From Adenanthera pavonina (taxonomy: Eukaryota; Streptophyta; Magnoliopsida; Fabales; Fabaceae): DNA of 64,000 bases. The notes beneath the pieces are model-generated. The model was not told the origin of the DNA and did not search any database. It saw only the letters and a list, made by a program, of their open reading frames with translations. The stretch is taken from the NCBI GenBank assembly GCA_026686845.1, contig JAIVEN010000012.1, positions 6,760,501 to 6,824,500 of the forward strand, read 5' to 3'. The position numbers and the translations under genes are program-made. Below are positions 48,534 to 60,411 of the stretch, in pieces (positions within the stretch are counted from its first letter, which is position 1; each line of letters begins with the position of its first letter).

Positions 48534-49695
48534 GGTGTAACTACTGAGATTCTTTGAATCTCATTCCTTTTCAAATATTAACTATGTTAGGGCAAGGACA
48601 TGGAAATATTCAAACAAATGCAAGGGAAATGAAGCAGACGATGGAGAATTACTTGATTTTGCAAGTTATAATGTTAAGTTGAGAAAATATGTATCATGTA
48701 TGTATGAGAAGAAATTCTGTAATTATACATGATTATGTTCCTTACAGTCCTCTTATGATGTTATGTATGGATTTGGAACAACAAATGTTGATGCATGAGG
48801 TTTATGAAGTTTATTATATGAGTTATGGCATAATTATGAACAAGATGAGCAATATGGGATTGAGTAGGGGAACTCTATTTGAAACAGAGCATCCTACATA
48901 AGTGTTATACATGCTCTTAAAGTAGACAGAACAAGCTTTTCATAGAGCTAAAGAACACCTAAATTGGATAAATTTATGAATTATAATAAATTTTTGAAGT
49001 TAGGATTCAAAACTGGACAGTATTGGAAAAACTGGAACTTACACTATGAACACTGGATTTTTCAAAAGGCACTATAAAATAGTGTATAGCTCTAAAAATT
49101 TAGTGATTTACATTTATGGAAGATCCAAGTCTTAGGAAACGAATGCCACTAGTTTGAAACTATTTGGAGCTATAAAGAAGGAGTTATATAATTTCTCCTA
49201 AAACTATTCTAATAGAGGTAGTGTTCTGACCCATAATAGTTAAGTTAATGTTATGCGTTGTACAAGTTGAATAAACGTACAAGAAAAATATTTATAGAAA
49301 GTAGGCTCACAGGGCTTTCCAATGACATAAGGAATGCATAAATGGGCTTGGGGTAGAGTGAGATATGAATTTTTAAATATGACCAAATGTATAGTAAATG
49401 TTTGAGAAATAAACTATATAAATTGGTCAAGATAATTTTCTAGTTCATATTTTTTCCATGTAGAGAAGTTTTTTATCTATTCTTAGAGATTTGACTCACT
49501 ATGAAATGATTTTTCTATAATTAGTTATGAATTTTCAAAGTTTATTGGGTAAAATGAAAAATGCACAATAAACAGTACTTGAAATTAAGAAAAATCTGTT
49601 TCAATATTTTTATGCAATCAAGCCTCTAATCATGCAATAATGGACATAATTAGAGTCTAATTCATGGAAAATGAGTCTAAAAATAAGGTGTTACA

Positions 49696-49875
49696 ACCAA
49701 GTCTTCAAAGCAAGTGGTCATTCGGTGAATCAATTCATTTGAATTTGGATTGAGACTTGAAAACACCATGCTTGTTCTCAGATTAGGCCTTAGAGATGCA
49801 ACCAATCCATCAAGGTAAATGGGCTCTTTCCACGAGTAGCTATGAATCCTTTGAATGTCTCCTAGATCTCCATCA
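49696..49875 (-). repeat. 5' LTR of G, second part
   Basis: Continues the LTR after T2 and its duplicated ACCAAG, and ends (as its minus-strand start) TGATGGAGATC at 49,875, matching 38,257. Followed by the CTTTC duplication. Confidence 0.88.
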
Positions 49876-50100
49876 CTTTCATAGTAAAATTTTAGAACTC
49901 AATCGAGTTGCAAATTCAAAATAATTAAGTTATAAACTCTAGATAAGAAGTTGCAAATTATTGGTACCATTTAAGACTTTTAAAAGTTAAGTGAATTCTT
50001 GTAAAAATTTAGAAATTGAGTTGCAACTTTTGGATAAAAAGTTACAAACTAGTAGTATCATTTAAGACTTTTAAAAGTTAAAATTTTTAGTTTTCAATTA
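49876..50100. repeat. Tandem array, right half
   Basis: CTTTC then ATAGTAAAATTTTAG continues the unit cut at 37,188. Another unit begins near 49,995, with GAGTTGCAA and ATTTAAGACTTTTAAAAGTTAA marks. The array fades near 50,095. Confidence 0.78.
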
Positions 50101-50845
50101 ATAGTCAAAAAGATCGAGGAGGGAGGAAAAGATAATCTAGTCCAACCAAATTGAAGACCCTTCTGAAAAATATCAAATATTCGCAATCCTTATTGAGATA
50201 TGTATATATATATTGTTTTCCCCTCTTCCACGATCCTAAAACATCATTTTCCCTATAGCCTTTACGGAGGAGATCGTTACAGATATCAATCGCTCTGGCA
50301 TCTCTCACTAATGACCATTTATTTAACTATGATGATTCTGATCTTTCTAATGCTCAATTCATTTGTACACGAGGAATTAATACTCTCCACCTTTTAAAGG
50401 TACCCCAATTAAATAAAAAATAGTAAGGAAACCCTTTTCTTCTTTATTTCAATTCCATACTTGTTTTCTTGTGGTAATGATTATTTTTTTATTAGCTGCG
50501 TTAGGAAAATAATGTTAAAATTTGAAATTTTTTTTAAAACAAATTTTTGAAGTATTGTCCGTGTCAATGAAAAGTAAAGTAATTGTAATCTGTGCATGTA
50601 TCTCCAATTTTAAGCAACTCATTTTCCATACATATTTCACAAGTTAATAAAAAAAAGAGGTGAAAATATATCCACCACGTAACAAAACCACGAAACAGCT
50701 CGATATCACATATTACGAGTCCACATCACAGAGAGAGCAGCTTCATCAGACACTTCACTAGAATTTACATCCATATATAGGGTACAGTCGAGACACACAT
50801 GGATATATAGTATTGATTACAGACTTACACATCATTAACTCACTA
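50101..50845. other. Unassigned AT-rich sequence
   Basis: No gene, element end or conserved motif seen. It lies between the split array and a BURP fragment. Confidence 0.4.
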
Positions 50846-50882
50846 GTGCAATGGTTTTCGTGCCATCGATGGATTCCAAAGG
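50846..50882 (-). pseudogene. BURP gene fragment
   Basis: About 36 bases match 34,850-34,885 with a few mismatches and encode on the minus strand PLESIDGTKTIA, the segment between the second and third CH pairs of the BURP domain. Similarity stops abruptly at 50,883. It looks like the remnant of a second BURP gene copy cut by repeat insertion. The match is short, so chance cannot be fully excluded. Confidence 0.55.
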
Positions 50883-52730
50883 AATTGATTATATTTTATC
50901 ACACCTTACTTTTATGGTTCTTTTCTTCATGTGTTAGACATTATTTAAAAAACATTTGAATGAATTTCGAAGTTTAAATCAATCAAAGTACCAGAATAGA
51001 AAAATTGTCATTTTGGTTACTATTTATTTGGTCATTCTTATTTTCTAGTTGAACTTTAAAAAATTATAACTAAATGCAAAATAATTGTACGATAGTGATT
51101 TAAATCTTTAAAAATAACTCCAATCATGCTCTATATGGAAAAAATATAAAACATAATATTTACCATGCCAATTCATACAAACAACATTTTTGTGGAAATC
51201 TATTGTTCGTTTGATATCTCAAAAACTTTCCAGTTTTGGTACACTAACTTTGGAAATTCATATCCTCTTGTGTACTTAACCAATTTAAATGATCTTGGTC
51301 TTCCTAGAAAGCGTGGCATGTCTACTTTCAAGACATGTTAACCATTGGATTATTCTTCCCTATTTTGGATGAAAGTGTGTAACACCTTACTTTATCATAC
51401 ATTTTTCCAAGTCTTATAGCATATTTAATAGCCAAATAACTCATGTTAGAGATTTGAGTCATTAAAGGGTCTAAAATAATTACAATAAAAAAAAAACATG
51501 TTACTATTCATTTGGTATCGTACCCAAGTTTTTTGGACAAATTTTGAAAACTCATAACTAATTCCAGAAAAATCCTATTGATGTAATTCAAGCCTCTAAA
51601 TGAAGTTTGAAACATGGTCTACAGGGAAAAAAATATAAAACTTGCATTTGTCTGGACCAATTTATACAGTATATTGCTCAAACTTTCACTATTCAAATGG
51701 TCATTTTTCTCTTTTCCATGATTTTGGCCATAAATTTAAAAATTCATGCCTAACTCTATACTAAGCCAAATCATACATTCTCTATGCCATTGGAAATATA
51801 TGTATATCTACTTACAGTAATATTTTTCTTATACATTTATTTAACTTGTGTAGGGCATGATTCTAACTTAAATCACTAAGGGTCAGAAACTCACTCTTAC
51901 TGGAACAACTATAGGAAAACATGCATATCTTTTATTGTACAGCTCCAATTGAACTCAAACTGGTGACAAATTAAACTCAAAACATAGATCTTTTAAAGAA
52001 TGTAAAAACTAATTTTTTGGAGCTTTGTATCACATTTCAAACAGAAGTAATATATTCAGTAAAATTCACAGCCTTCACATCACTGTCCAGTTTTGATCCT
52101 CAAATTTAAAATTACACTATAAATCGTACATATATCCAAATTAGTGTTCTTTAGCTTATTGGAAATATTGTTCTCTCTACTTTCAGAGAAAATATAACAC
52201 TTGACTTACTTGCCCTGTTTCAGCTAAACAGTGTTGACTTTACTTTCATTGCTACAAAATGAGCTATTTGCAAGGTAATCACGGAACATAGGTTTTATAA
52301 CATGTTCACATGATCAATCCATGTTTCAAATCCATGCCAAATATTTCATAATGCTCATAAGGACATAATAGCACAATGTCACATATCTAAAAGCATATAC
52401 ATGTTTTTATACATTACATCAAAATATACACTCATAGCTTGAAAACACCAACAAGCATCATTATGTTCTTCATTCTCCTTAGCTCTCTGAACTCCATTGC
52501 CATAGCTCATGTCCATCATTTGGGATACTTGAGGGGATGAGATTGGGGTCAATCTAAATAGCAAGTTATATTCATACATCTTGTTATTCATTTCACATAA
52601 TAATCACTTAAAATCACATTAATTCACATCAATCAACAAATTGCCATATAAGTCATAAAAATTTCAGCAGCATAACGGTTTAGAAAATAGACATCCATGG
52701 GAATAAAACCACTCATATTGCAGCCAAGAT
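50883..52730 (-). repeat. Decayed gypsy LTR-related sequence
   Basis: Several blocks resemble the reverse complement of T1/T2: CACACCTTACTTTTATGG (about 50,920), TGTAACACCTTACTTT (about 51,380), and a CCAATCTCATCCCCTCAAG-type block (about 52,530, reversed) like T1 near 24,915. The similarity is patchy and at least two overlapping copies may be present. No coding region. Confidence 0.5.
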
Positions 52731-54317
52731 TGTTGAATCAAATGTTTTGATGATTCCAAACCAACTAGAGCTTGCAAGGAAGATATCAAAGGTGTACCAA
52801 AGATTTCAAGTGAAGAAATCCAAGCGAAAATGAGTATAAGATTAGATGCAGGATTTCTCATTTTATTTGCATAAGTAAAAGACTTTGATCTTGCACACAA
52901 ATGTTTTAAAAATGTGTTTTCACATTAACTCATGAAGTATTTGAAAAATACCCACTAACAGATAAATTTTAAAGTGTTAAACTTGATGTTACTTTGAAAA
53001 TTTAAATTTTGAAAACTAAAATTTGAACTTCGGATTTAAAATATGTTAGTCTGAAAAGAGGTTCCTTTGAAAAATGAACATCAGTCTTTGAAAATTCGAA
53101 TTTCAGGTAAAACATAATCTGTAAATGAAAAATTCATTTGAAGACATGTCAAAGTTCATCTGAAAGTGAAGTTCAAAAAGAGTTTCAAATTAGTTCTCTG
53201 ACAGATGAACTTTGATTTTGTAAAATTTGAACTTTGGAAAAATAATTTATAAGTTTGTTCAAATGCTCTTCTGACAGAAAAACTTAAATCTTCAGAAATT
53301 TGAACTTTGAACTAAGTTTGATAGGAGATCTCTCTGACAGATAAACTTTGGTATGTGAACATTCGAATTTCGAAAAGAAGAACTTTTGTGCCATATTGAG
53401 TTGTTCACTGACAGACGAATTTTAGGCACCAACATTCAAACTTCAAAGGCATTATAGTAATATGGAATAACTATTTATACTTACCAGAAGAACTTTAAAG
53501 TTGAAAATCCATATGTTCCAACATAGAAATATTTGTCAATGATGAAAATTCAAATTTTGCTTTAGAAGAGGTGAACTTCGAAGTTCAACGTTAAAGTCTT
53601 TAGCTTACGATCTCTGCAAAATTTGTCTGTTGATCCCCAAAAATTTGAACTTTGGATGTCAGACACATTAAATGTGGTTGATGAATGGATAGTTTTACAG
53701 AGTAACTGTTGGGTAACGTCTCTAACGACTAGATCTTATCTCTAACATATAGTTAAGACAAAAATCTATAAATAGAACTTCATTTAAAAGTGTGGGTAAC
53801 AATTTTAAATTGTATATACTAAAACTTTGCAAAATTCTGTAGTCAAAGCCTTCTACTCTCACATACTTCAAATCTTGTACTTCAACTGTCATATTTACTC
53901 TAAACCAAAGAGTTTATTTACTATAAACAATCTCATCTTTATCTAGAAGATAGATATTCTTGTGAGGAGATTTCACAAGGGATTTGTGAGGCACTAAGAT
54001 AGAGTGCAAAGAGTGAAACTATAAGCTCTTAGAATAGAGCATAGAGTTGTACTGTGGCATTGCAAGAAACCCAACAAATTCTTGTAAGATAGTGAAAAAT
54101 CTCAAGTGGTTACTTGAGAACTGGATGTAGGTTAAGAGAAAGAGACTGAACCAGGATAAATATTTGTGTCTTCTCCTCACTTATCTTGATTTTCACTTTG
54201 TTATATTTTGTATTTTGTTTTTTCTATCACTCTTGCTTTCACTGCTCTCTTACACTTTTGTAGAAAATTTCAATCTTCTCAATTAACCCCCCTCTTGGGA
54301 AGCCAACAAATCTAACA
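52731..54317 (+). repeat. 5' LTR of Sirevirus element C
   Basis: Opens TGTTGAATCAAATGTTTTGA and closes AAATCTAACA, 1587 bases. Family-A ACAGATGAAC/ACAGACGAA and AAATTCGAATTT-type modules lie at 52,960-53,650. The tail holds aatctcaagtggttacttg and the CCCCCCTCTTGGGAAGCC signature. A primer binding site follows two bases later, which fixes this as a true 5' LTR. Confidence 0.93.
53767..53774 (+). promoter_or_regulatory. TATA box of C's LTR
   Basis: TATAAATA precedes the TTCATTTxAAxxTGTGGGTAA block conserved in all family-A LTRs (for example 65-95 and 18,437-18,470). It is the probable promoter of element C. Confidence 0.6.
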
Positions 54318-54319
54318 AG

Positions 54320-54332
54320 TGGTATCAGAGCC
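54320..54332 (+). other. Primer binding site of C
   Basis: TGGTATCAGAGCC, two bases after the LTR, is complementary to the 3' end of the plant initiator-methionine tRNA, the standard primer for Ty1/copia elements. Confidence 0.9.
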
Positions 54333-54351
54333 AGGTTCCCCAAACAAAGGA

Positions 54352-56171
54352 TCTAACAATCTAGAAAAATCAATACTTGGCTTAGGAAAGAGTATTCTAC
54401 CAAAGGGAAACAACACAAATAGACCTCCTGGCTTCAGTGGAAAGCCCTATAGATACTAGAAGATGAGAATGCAAATCTATCTCCAGTCCATTAATCTGGA
54501 CATCTAGTATGTCATCCAAAAGGAGAATTTTGTCCCAATGAAGTTGCAGGATGATGGCAAATACAAAGAGAAGCCAGAAGATGAGTGGAATAAGGAAGAT
54601 AAGAGAAGAGTCCTACTGAACTTTAAGGAAAAACACTACCTAGTCAATGCACTCAACTAGGATGAATTCTATAGAGTGTCACAATATACCACAGCCAAGG
54701 GTATGTGGGACACTCTAGAAATCACTTACGAAGGAACTACTGGAGTAAGGGAGAACAAATTGAACTTCTGCATTAGTGAGTATGAAAGTTTCAGAAAGGT
54801 GGAAGGTGAGAGCGTCAAAGAATTGCAAAAGAGATTCAACCTCATTGTGAATTAACTAAAGAGTCTTGGCAATGAGTATACTTAACCATAGAAAGTAAAA
54901 AAAATTCTTAAAGCTCTTCCTCTGGAATGGCAGCCAAAAGTAACAGCAGTAGAAGAAGCCAAAGGAGAGTCAATGGCATATGTCATAGCATTCTTCGGAA
55001 ACCTTGAAGAGTATGAGGGAAAAATGAAGGCTCTTGAGGAAGCTGGTCAAGATAGGAAGAAGAAGGGTCTTGCATTAAAAGCTACGCAAGAAAAAGAAAA
55101 AGAGTCTGATAATGATGAAGAACTAGATAAGGAGACTTTGGCTATACTGGTCAGAAAATTCGAAAGGTTCTATACCAAGAAGAGAAATAAAAGATTGTTC
55201 AAAAAAGGAACAGCTGTAGAAAACAAGAAAGAAGACAAAGAGCCTATCATCTACTATGAATGCAAAAAGCAAGGGCACATCAAATAGGATAGTCCTCAAA
55301 TCTTGAAAAAGCAGGAAAAAGAAAAAAAGCTGCTGACAAGGGCAGAAAGAAAAAGGCATACATCTCATCAATCTAGGGTAACAGTTCAAACGAAGAAGAT
55401 GAAGATGAGGAAGAAATTACCAACATCTGCTTGATGGCACTTCCTTTTGAAGAGACTCTAAGTTCATCCAACAGTGATCATGAAGATTAAGTATATGAAT
55501 CTAAACCTTCCTATTATGAATTGCTTGATGCATTTCATGACCTGCATGATGAGTTTGTTAAAACTGCAAAAGAACTAAAACTGGCTAAGAAGAAAATTAG
55601 CAAGTTAGAATCTGATTGCAAAATATTTGACACTGTATCTCTACATGAAACTGAATCTGCTTGTTGTACAACATGCACTGAACTGAAAAAGAACAATGAA
55701 TATCTTTTGAAAACTATGTCTAAACTCACTAAATGTAAAGATATGTTATTTGCTTTATTAGGAAGTCAAAGAATTGCACAAGGAAAAGCTAGACTTGGCT
55801 ATGATCCTTGTGCAGTTAAGGAAAGGAATAAAAAGAAAAAACAAAATCTGTATATGAGACATTTTGTGCATCCTGATGGACTTCAAAAGAAAAGCCACAC
55901 CTGAAAACATGTTGAATCTTATGTTCAACCAAAATATGTGAAACAAAAGTATTATCTGTATTGCTTTCTTCCTGCATTACAATCTAGTAGTCCCTTTACC
56001 ACCTGTAACTTCTGTAACAAGAAGGGACATGTTTCTAGTTCATGTTTATTGAAGAATGGGTTCCTAAAAGTACATTTGTATTTAGGGAAAATGCCACTGA
56101 CCAAAAAGGACCTAAGCAGATTTGGGTACCTAAAAAGAAAATTTGAACCTTATTTTGCAAGTTTGTCTTAG
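54352..56171 (+). pseudogene. Gag of Sirevirus C (broken)
   Basis: In order: NRPPGFSGKPYRY, the usual copia gag opening; WDTLEITYEGTTGVRENK and ESVKELQKRFNLIVN of the capsid-like region; a lysine/glutamate-rich segment (54,973-55,287); a CCHC knuckle that has lost its first and last cysteines (YYECKKQGHIK-stop-DS); a coiled-coil-like stretch (55,521-55,740); and a second, intact knuckle CNFCNKKGHVSSSC (about 56,003-56,044). The extended gag with two knuckles and a coil fits Sireviruses. Stops lie near 54,459, 54,511, 54,658, 54,855, 55,285 and 55,902. Confidence 0.88.
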
Positions 56172-57647
56172 AGTAAGAAAAAACAACAAATGGTATATGG
56201 ATAGTGCTTGCTCAAGCCATATGACTAGTGATAAGGAAAAGTTCATCACCCTTAGAGAAAAGAAAGGTGGAAAGGTGACCTTTAGAGATGATTAATATGG
56301 TAGAATAGTTGGCATTGGTATTGTGGGCAAAAATCTTGAAACATCTATAGAAGATGTGCTGTTTATAGTTGGACTCAACCACAACCTGCTAAGTGTGAGT
56401 CAAAGATGTGACAAAAGGAACTGTGTACTATTTGACTCAAAGTTTTGCCTAGTCATCTGAAAAAGTGATCTTAAAGTAATCCTTAAGGCTTAAAGGGATA
56501 GTAACTGCTATACCATTGATCTTGATATACTTCCTTCATTAGATTTTATCTGTTTAATTAGTAAAGATAATGATAGCTGGTTGTGGCTAGAAGACTGACA
56601 CATGTTAACATGAACCAACTATCAAAATTGATTAAGAATGATTTAGTCACCAGTTTATCGAAAATCTCTTTTGAAAAAGATAAAAAATGTGATGCATGCC
56701 TCAAAGGAAAACAAACCAAATCATCTTTCAAATCTAAAAGTGTAATCACCACATCTAGACCACTGCAACTATTGCATATGGATTTGATAGGTTCATTTAG
56801 AGTAAAAAGTATTGGTGGAAACTTGTATGTATTTGTGATTGTAGATGATTACCCTAGATTTACTTAGATTTTTTTTCTTTCTTCCAAAAGTGAAACACTT
56901 GATGCATTTGTAACCTTGGCTAAGAAAGTGCAAAATAAGAAAAGTATTTCTATTGTGTCTATCAGGTCTGATCATGGAGGAGAATTTGAAAATTCAAGCT
57001 TTCTGGTATACTGTAAAGAGCATGGGATTAATCACAACTTCTCAGCACCAAGAACTCCTTAGCAAAATAGAGTGGTAGAGAGGAAGGATAGAACAATTGC
57101 AGAAATGGCTAGAGCAATGCTAAATGAAAAGAAGTTACCTCAAGTTTTTTAGGCTGATGCAGTAAACACAGCAAGCTATGTCATCAATCGAGCCTACATC
57201 AGACCAATTATGGGGAAGACACCTTATGAGCTGTACAAAGGAAGGAAGCCAAACCTCTCAAACTTACATGTATTTGGCTGCAAATACTTCATTCACAACA
57301 ATGAAAAAGAGAATCTGGTTAAGTTGGATGGCAAATCAGATGAACATATATTTCTTGGCTATTCAAGTAGAAGTAATGCATATAGAGTTTTTAATAAAAA
57401 GACTAAGACTATAGAAGAATATGTGCATGTTGTGTTTATTAAGAATGAAACTGTTTTCAAGCATGCCATTGACGAAGATGATCTTATTTCCAACTTTAAG
57501 AACTTGAATCTTTCTGGAGAAGACAAAATTTATCCTCCAAAAATATTTGAATCTACTAATGTAAAGGAAGATATTCAGGAGAAAGATTTTGAATTTGAAA
57601 GCAATGAAGAAATGTCTCAAGAACTCCCTAGAGCTTGGAGATATTAA
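56172..57647 (+). pseudogene. Protease and integrase of Sirevirus C (broken)
   Basis: The protease shows KWYMDSACSSHMTSDKEKF (about 56,190) and GLNHNLLSVSQ (about 56,375). The integrase zinc-binding lead (CDACLKGKQTKSSF, 56,690) precedes the core: LLHMDLIGSF (about 56,772), SDHGGEF (about 56,968), VVERKDR (about 57,072), that is the D, D, E acidic residues. An open stretch at 57,210-57,647 covers GKTPYELYKGRKP, VFGCKYFIHN and DEHIFLGYSSRSNAYRVFN, typical of the integrase C-terminus. Stops at about 56,295, 56,457, 56,489, 56,865, 57,058 and 57,149. Confidence 0.9.
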
Positions 57648-59205
57648 AGGAATCATCCAGTTGATCAAGTGATTGGGGATGTTCAAGAGAATGTTAAAAC
57701 AAGAAGACTACTTAGGGATCAAATAAACAATTGTGCATTCATGTCTCAAATAGAACCTAAGTATGCTAAAGAAGCATTAACTGATGAATATTGAATATTA
57801 GCTATACAAGATGAATTAAATCAGTTTGAAAGAAATCAAGTATAGGATTTAGTACCTAGACCTAAAGATCATCCTATTATTGGCACTAAATGGGTTTTTA
57901 GAAATAAACTCGATGAATCAGGAATAATCATCAGAAATAAAGCAAGATTAGTTGCTAAAGGATATAATCAAGAAGAAGGTATTGACTATGAGGAAACTTT
58001 TACTCCAGTTGCAAGATTAGAAGCAATAAGAATCCTCTTGGCCCATGTATGCATGAAAAACTTAATGTTATGTCAAATAGATGTAAAAAGTGCTTTTCTA
58101 AATGGATATATCATGGAAGAGGTTTATGTTGTTTAACCTCCAAGCTTTGAGGATTCAACAAAACCAAACTATTGAAAAGGGATTCAATAGAGGAAAAGTA
58201 GATACAACTCTATTCATCAAGAAAGAAAATAAAGACCTACTTATTGTTCAAATTTATGTTGATGATATTATATTTGATGCTACTAATAAATCTCTTTGCA
58301 AGAATTTCTTTAAGCTAATGCAAGGTGAATTCGAATTGTCAATGATGGGTGAACTCAACTTCTTCCTTGGATTGCAAATTAAGCAATGTAATGATGGCAT
58401 CTTCCTCAATCAATCAAAATATCTAAAATAGTTGCTGAAAAAGTTTGGCATGGAAAACACTAAGTTAATGGGGACTCCTATGGCTACTGCAACAAAGCTT
58501 GATATGAATGAAAGAGGAAAGACCTTTGACATAACTCAATATAGGAGAATGATTGGCTCCTTGCTATATCTAATAGCTAGTAGACCTGACATTATGTTCA
58601 GTATCTGCATGTGTGCAAGGTTTCAATCTTGTCCCAAAGAATCCCATGCAACAGCTGTGAAAAGAATTTTCAAATATCTAATTGGAATATCACAGATGAG
58701 ACTTTGGTATCCAAAAGGCAGTAGAGAGGAACTCATAGGGTATACTAATGCTGACTTCGTTGGATCCAAAACTGATAGAAAAAGCACAAGTAGAACTTGT
58801 TAGTTTCTTGGAGGATCCTTGGTCTCATGGTTTAGCAAGAAGCAGAATAGTATGGCTCACTCTATTGCAGAAGTTGAATATGTTGTAGCTGTCAGCTGTT
58901 GTGCTCAAGTCCTTTAGATGAAGCAGCAACTTGATAATCTTGAGATTGAGATGAAGTAAATACTAATAAAGTTTGATAATTAAAGTGCTATTAATATCAC
59001 AAAGAATCCTGTCATGCATTCAAGGACAAAGCATATTTAAGTAAGGCATCACTTCATAAGGGATCATGTTTTGAAAGGAGACATCAAATTAGAATACATC
59101 CCTACTGAAAATCAAATTGCAGACATTTTGACTAAGCCTCTTGCAGAAGATAGACACTGTAAAATGAGAAGGGAATTAGGAATGGTAAATCCCAATGAAT
59201 TGTAA
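57648..59205 (+). pseudogene. Reverse transcriptase and RNase H of Sirevirus C (broken)
   Basis: RT landmarks: ARLVAKGYNQEEGIDYEETF (about 57,945), QIDVKSAFLNGYIMEEVY (about 58,076), IYVDDIIFDATN (about 58,252, YVDD). Between 58,168 and 58,172 about 80 bases present in B, encoding the conserved ALYGLKQAPRA helix, are deleted and the frame shifts. RNase H follows, with GSLLYLIASRPDIMFSICM, YTNADFVGSKTDRKSTSRTC, a stop at 58,801-58,803, and ADILTKPLAEDRH near the end. It stops at TAA 59,203-59,205 after GMVNPNEL, at the same place as in B. Confidence 0.92.
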
Positions 59206-59585
59206 GCAAATCTCTATCTGAATTTATTTAAAGTTTTGATATCAAATTAATCCCAAATTGAGCATCAGAGTGTGTTTAAGATGTTTTGCAGGTGCTCCAC
59301 ATATGTTTAGATGAGAGAAAATCTGTATACTAGAGCTAATTAGACCTGTACAATCAAAAGATGCTGAAGGAAGTTGAAAATTCAAACTTCTAGACTAGAT
59401 CTGTAAGTTCAGAAACATGAAATTCGCATTTTAAATGATTATTAGATGAATTTTCATGTTGAATTGTGTTTTTGGATGAATTAGCATGTTTAGCATTTGA
59501 ACTTAGATGCTCATCAGACGAATTTCAATTGCCTACACACTGTAACAGAACTTCCATAACCCTTGAAATTCATTATGGGACATAA
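59206..59585 (+). repeat. Start of C's pol-env spacer
   Basis: Non-coding sequence after pol with the family-A motif set (AAATTCGCATTTTAAATG near 59,420; CATCAGACGAATTTCAATT near 59,512). Cut at 59,586 by gypsy element F, so the env-like ORF and 3' LTR of C are expected to the right of the window. Confidence 0.7.
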
Positions 59586-60397
59586 TGATAGAATAAGGTC
59601 TAGGCATGACTTGCAAGAATTTGGAGCGGAGCATGGAGAGCTTGGAAGACTTGATCAAGGTGCTTAATATAAAGCCCAAGCTTAAGTGTGATCATCAACT
59701 CCAAAATACAAGTTTCACATCCAAGCCCAAGATGAGCCTATTAGAAGATATTACTTAAAAGATAATGTGCTTCACTAAAAGAGCATGTGACTTAGGCATT
59801 AATCGGCTTGATTTATTTTAATTTCATTTTTATTAATTATGGGCAGAACTATGTTGAGTAATAAAGCCCAATTGGTCAAATAATAGTCTTTTTGATAGCC
59901 CACTTTATAAATACACATGTCATGTGCCAAACATGTGATTTCATTAATGTGTTGACATGTTTAGAAGGGTTTAGGTATTATTTTATTATTTTTTATGAAT
60001 TTTCGTTATTTTTTTAGGGCTTTATCTTATTAGTTTTCTAGGTCCAATAGGAGTGTTATTTGAGCCCAAAGTCTCCTAATCCTATTAAGACTACTTGAGC
60101 CCAAATTAATTAGGGCTTCTGGGCTTATTAGGTTAGATTTTACCTTGCCTATTTAAGGCTATCTTTTATGTGCGTTTTTCATATTTGAATGATTAAAGTT
60201 TCAGACTTTTATGAGTTTCTCTTATGTTCTTTGAGTGCCATGATGAAACTATGACTTATCAAGGAATTGGTCAATCCTTATGGCGTCACCGAAACTAGGG
60301 TTTAAGAGATCAATTCTCATGGTTCTAATTCACCAAGACTAACATCTATCCATCAAAGTGGGTTCTTTGGACGGGTTCCATAAGGGTTCACTTATCA
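59586..60397 (+). repeat. 5' LTR of F
   Basis: Opens TGATAGAATAAGG and closes TTCACTTATCA, 812 bases. The first 125 bases are almost the same as 63,876-64,000, which proves the LTR pair. A TATAAATA box is at 59,906-59,913. Confidence 0.92.
59906..59913 (+). promoter_or_regulatory. TATA box of F's LTR
   Basis: TATAAATA within CACTTTATAAATACACATG, about 320 bases from the LTR start, a usual position for the LTR promoter. Confidence 0.6.
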
Positions 60398-60399
60398 TT

Positions 60400-60411
60400 T
60401 GGCATCAGAAC
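60400..60411 (+). other. Primer binding site of F
   Basis: TGGCATCAGAAC two bases after the LTR. It resembles the initiator-methionine tRNA site TGGTATCAGAGC with two changes, and is close to G's site. Confidence 0.7.

Larger units (their letters stand above)
41542..49695 (+). mobile_element. Gypsy LTR T2 inserted in G, itself interrupted by E
   Basis: The left part (41,542-about 42,640) and right part (48,534-49,695) are both homologous to T1 (22,576-about 23,680 and about 24,895-26,110). They share the TGTAATATCC start and the AAATAAGGTGTTACA end. ACCAAG occurs immediately before and after, so the target duplication is still visible. About 1.2 kb of the middle, present in T1, is missing at the site where E sits. 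Confidence 0.87.
37189..49875 (-). mobile_element. Short Ty3/gypsy element G with nested insertions
   Basis: Minus-strand LTR element with all structural marks: 3' LTR 37,189-38,257, polypurine tract 38,258-38,271, internal region to 40,584, primer site 40,572-40,583, and 5' LTR 40,585-49,875 split by another LTR. CTTTC flanks both ends (37,184-37,188 and 49,876-49,880). The internal region is only 2.3 kb and has a protease remnant and the last codons of pol but no RT, RNase H or integrase, so it is non-autonomous. Confidence 0.9.

Noticed and set aside
54320..54332. Part of a tRNA gene
   Set aside because: It matches only the tRNA 3' end complement and sits two bases after an LTR, so it is a primer binding site.
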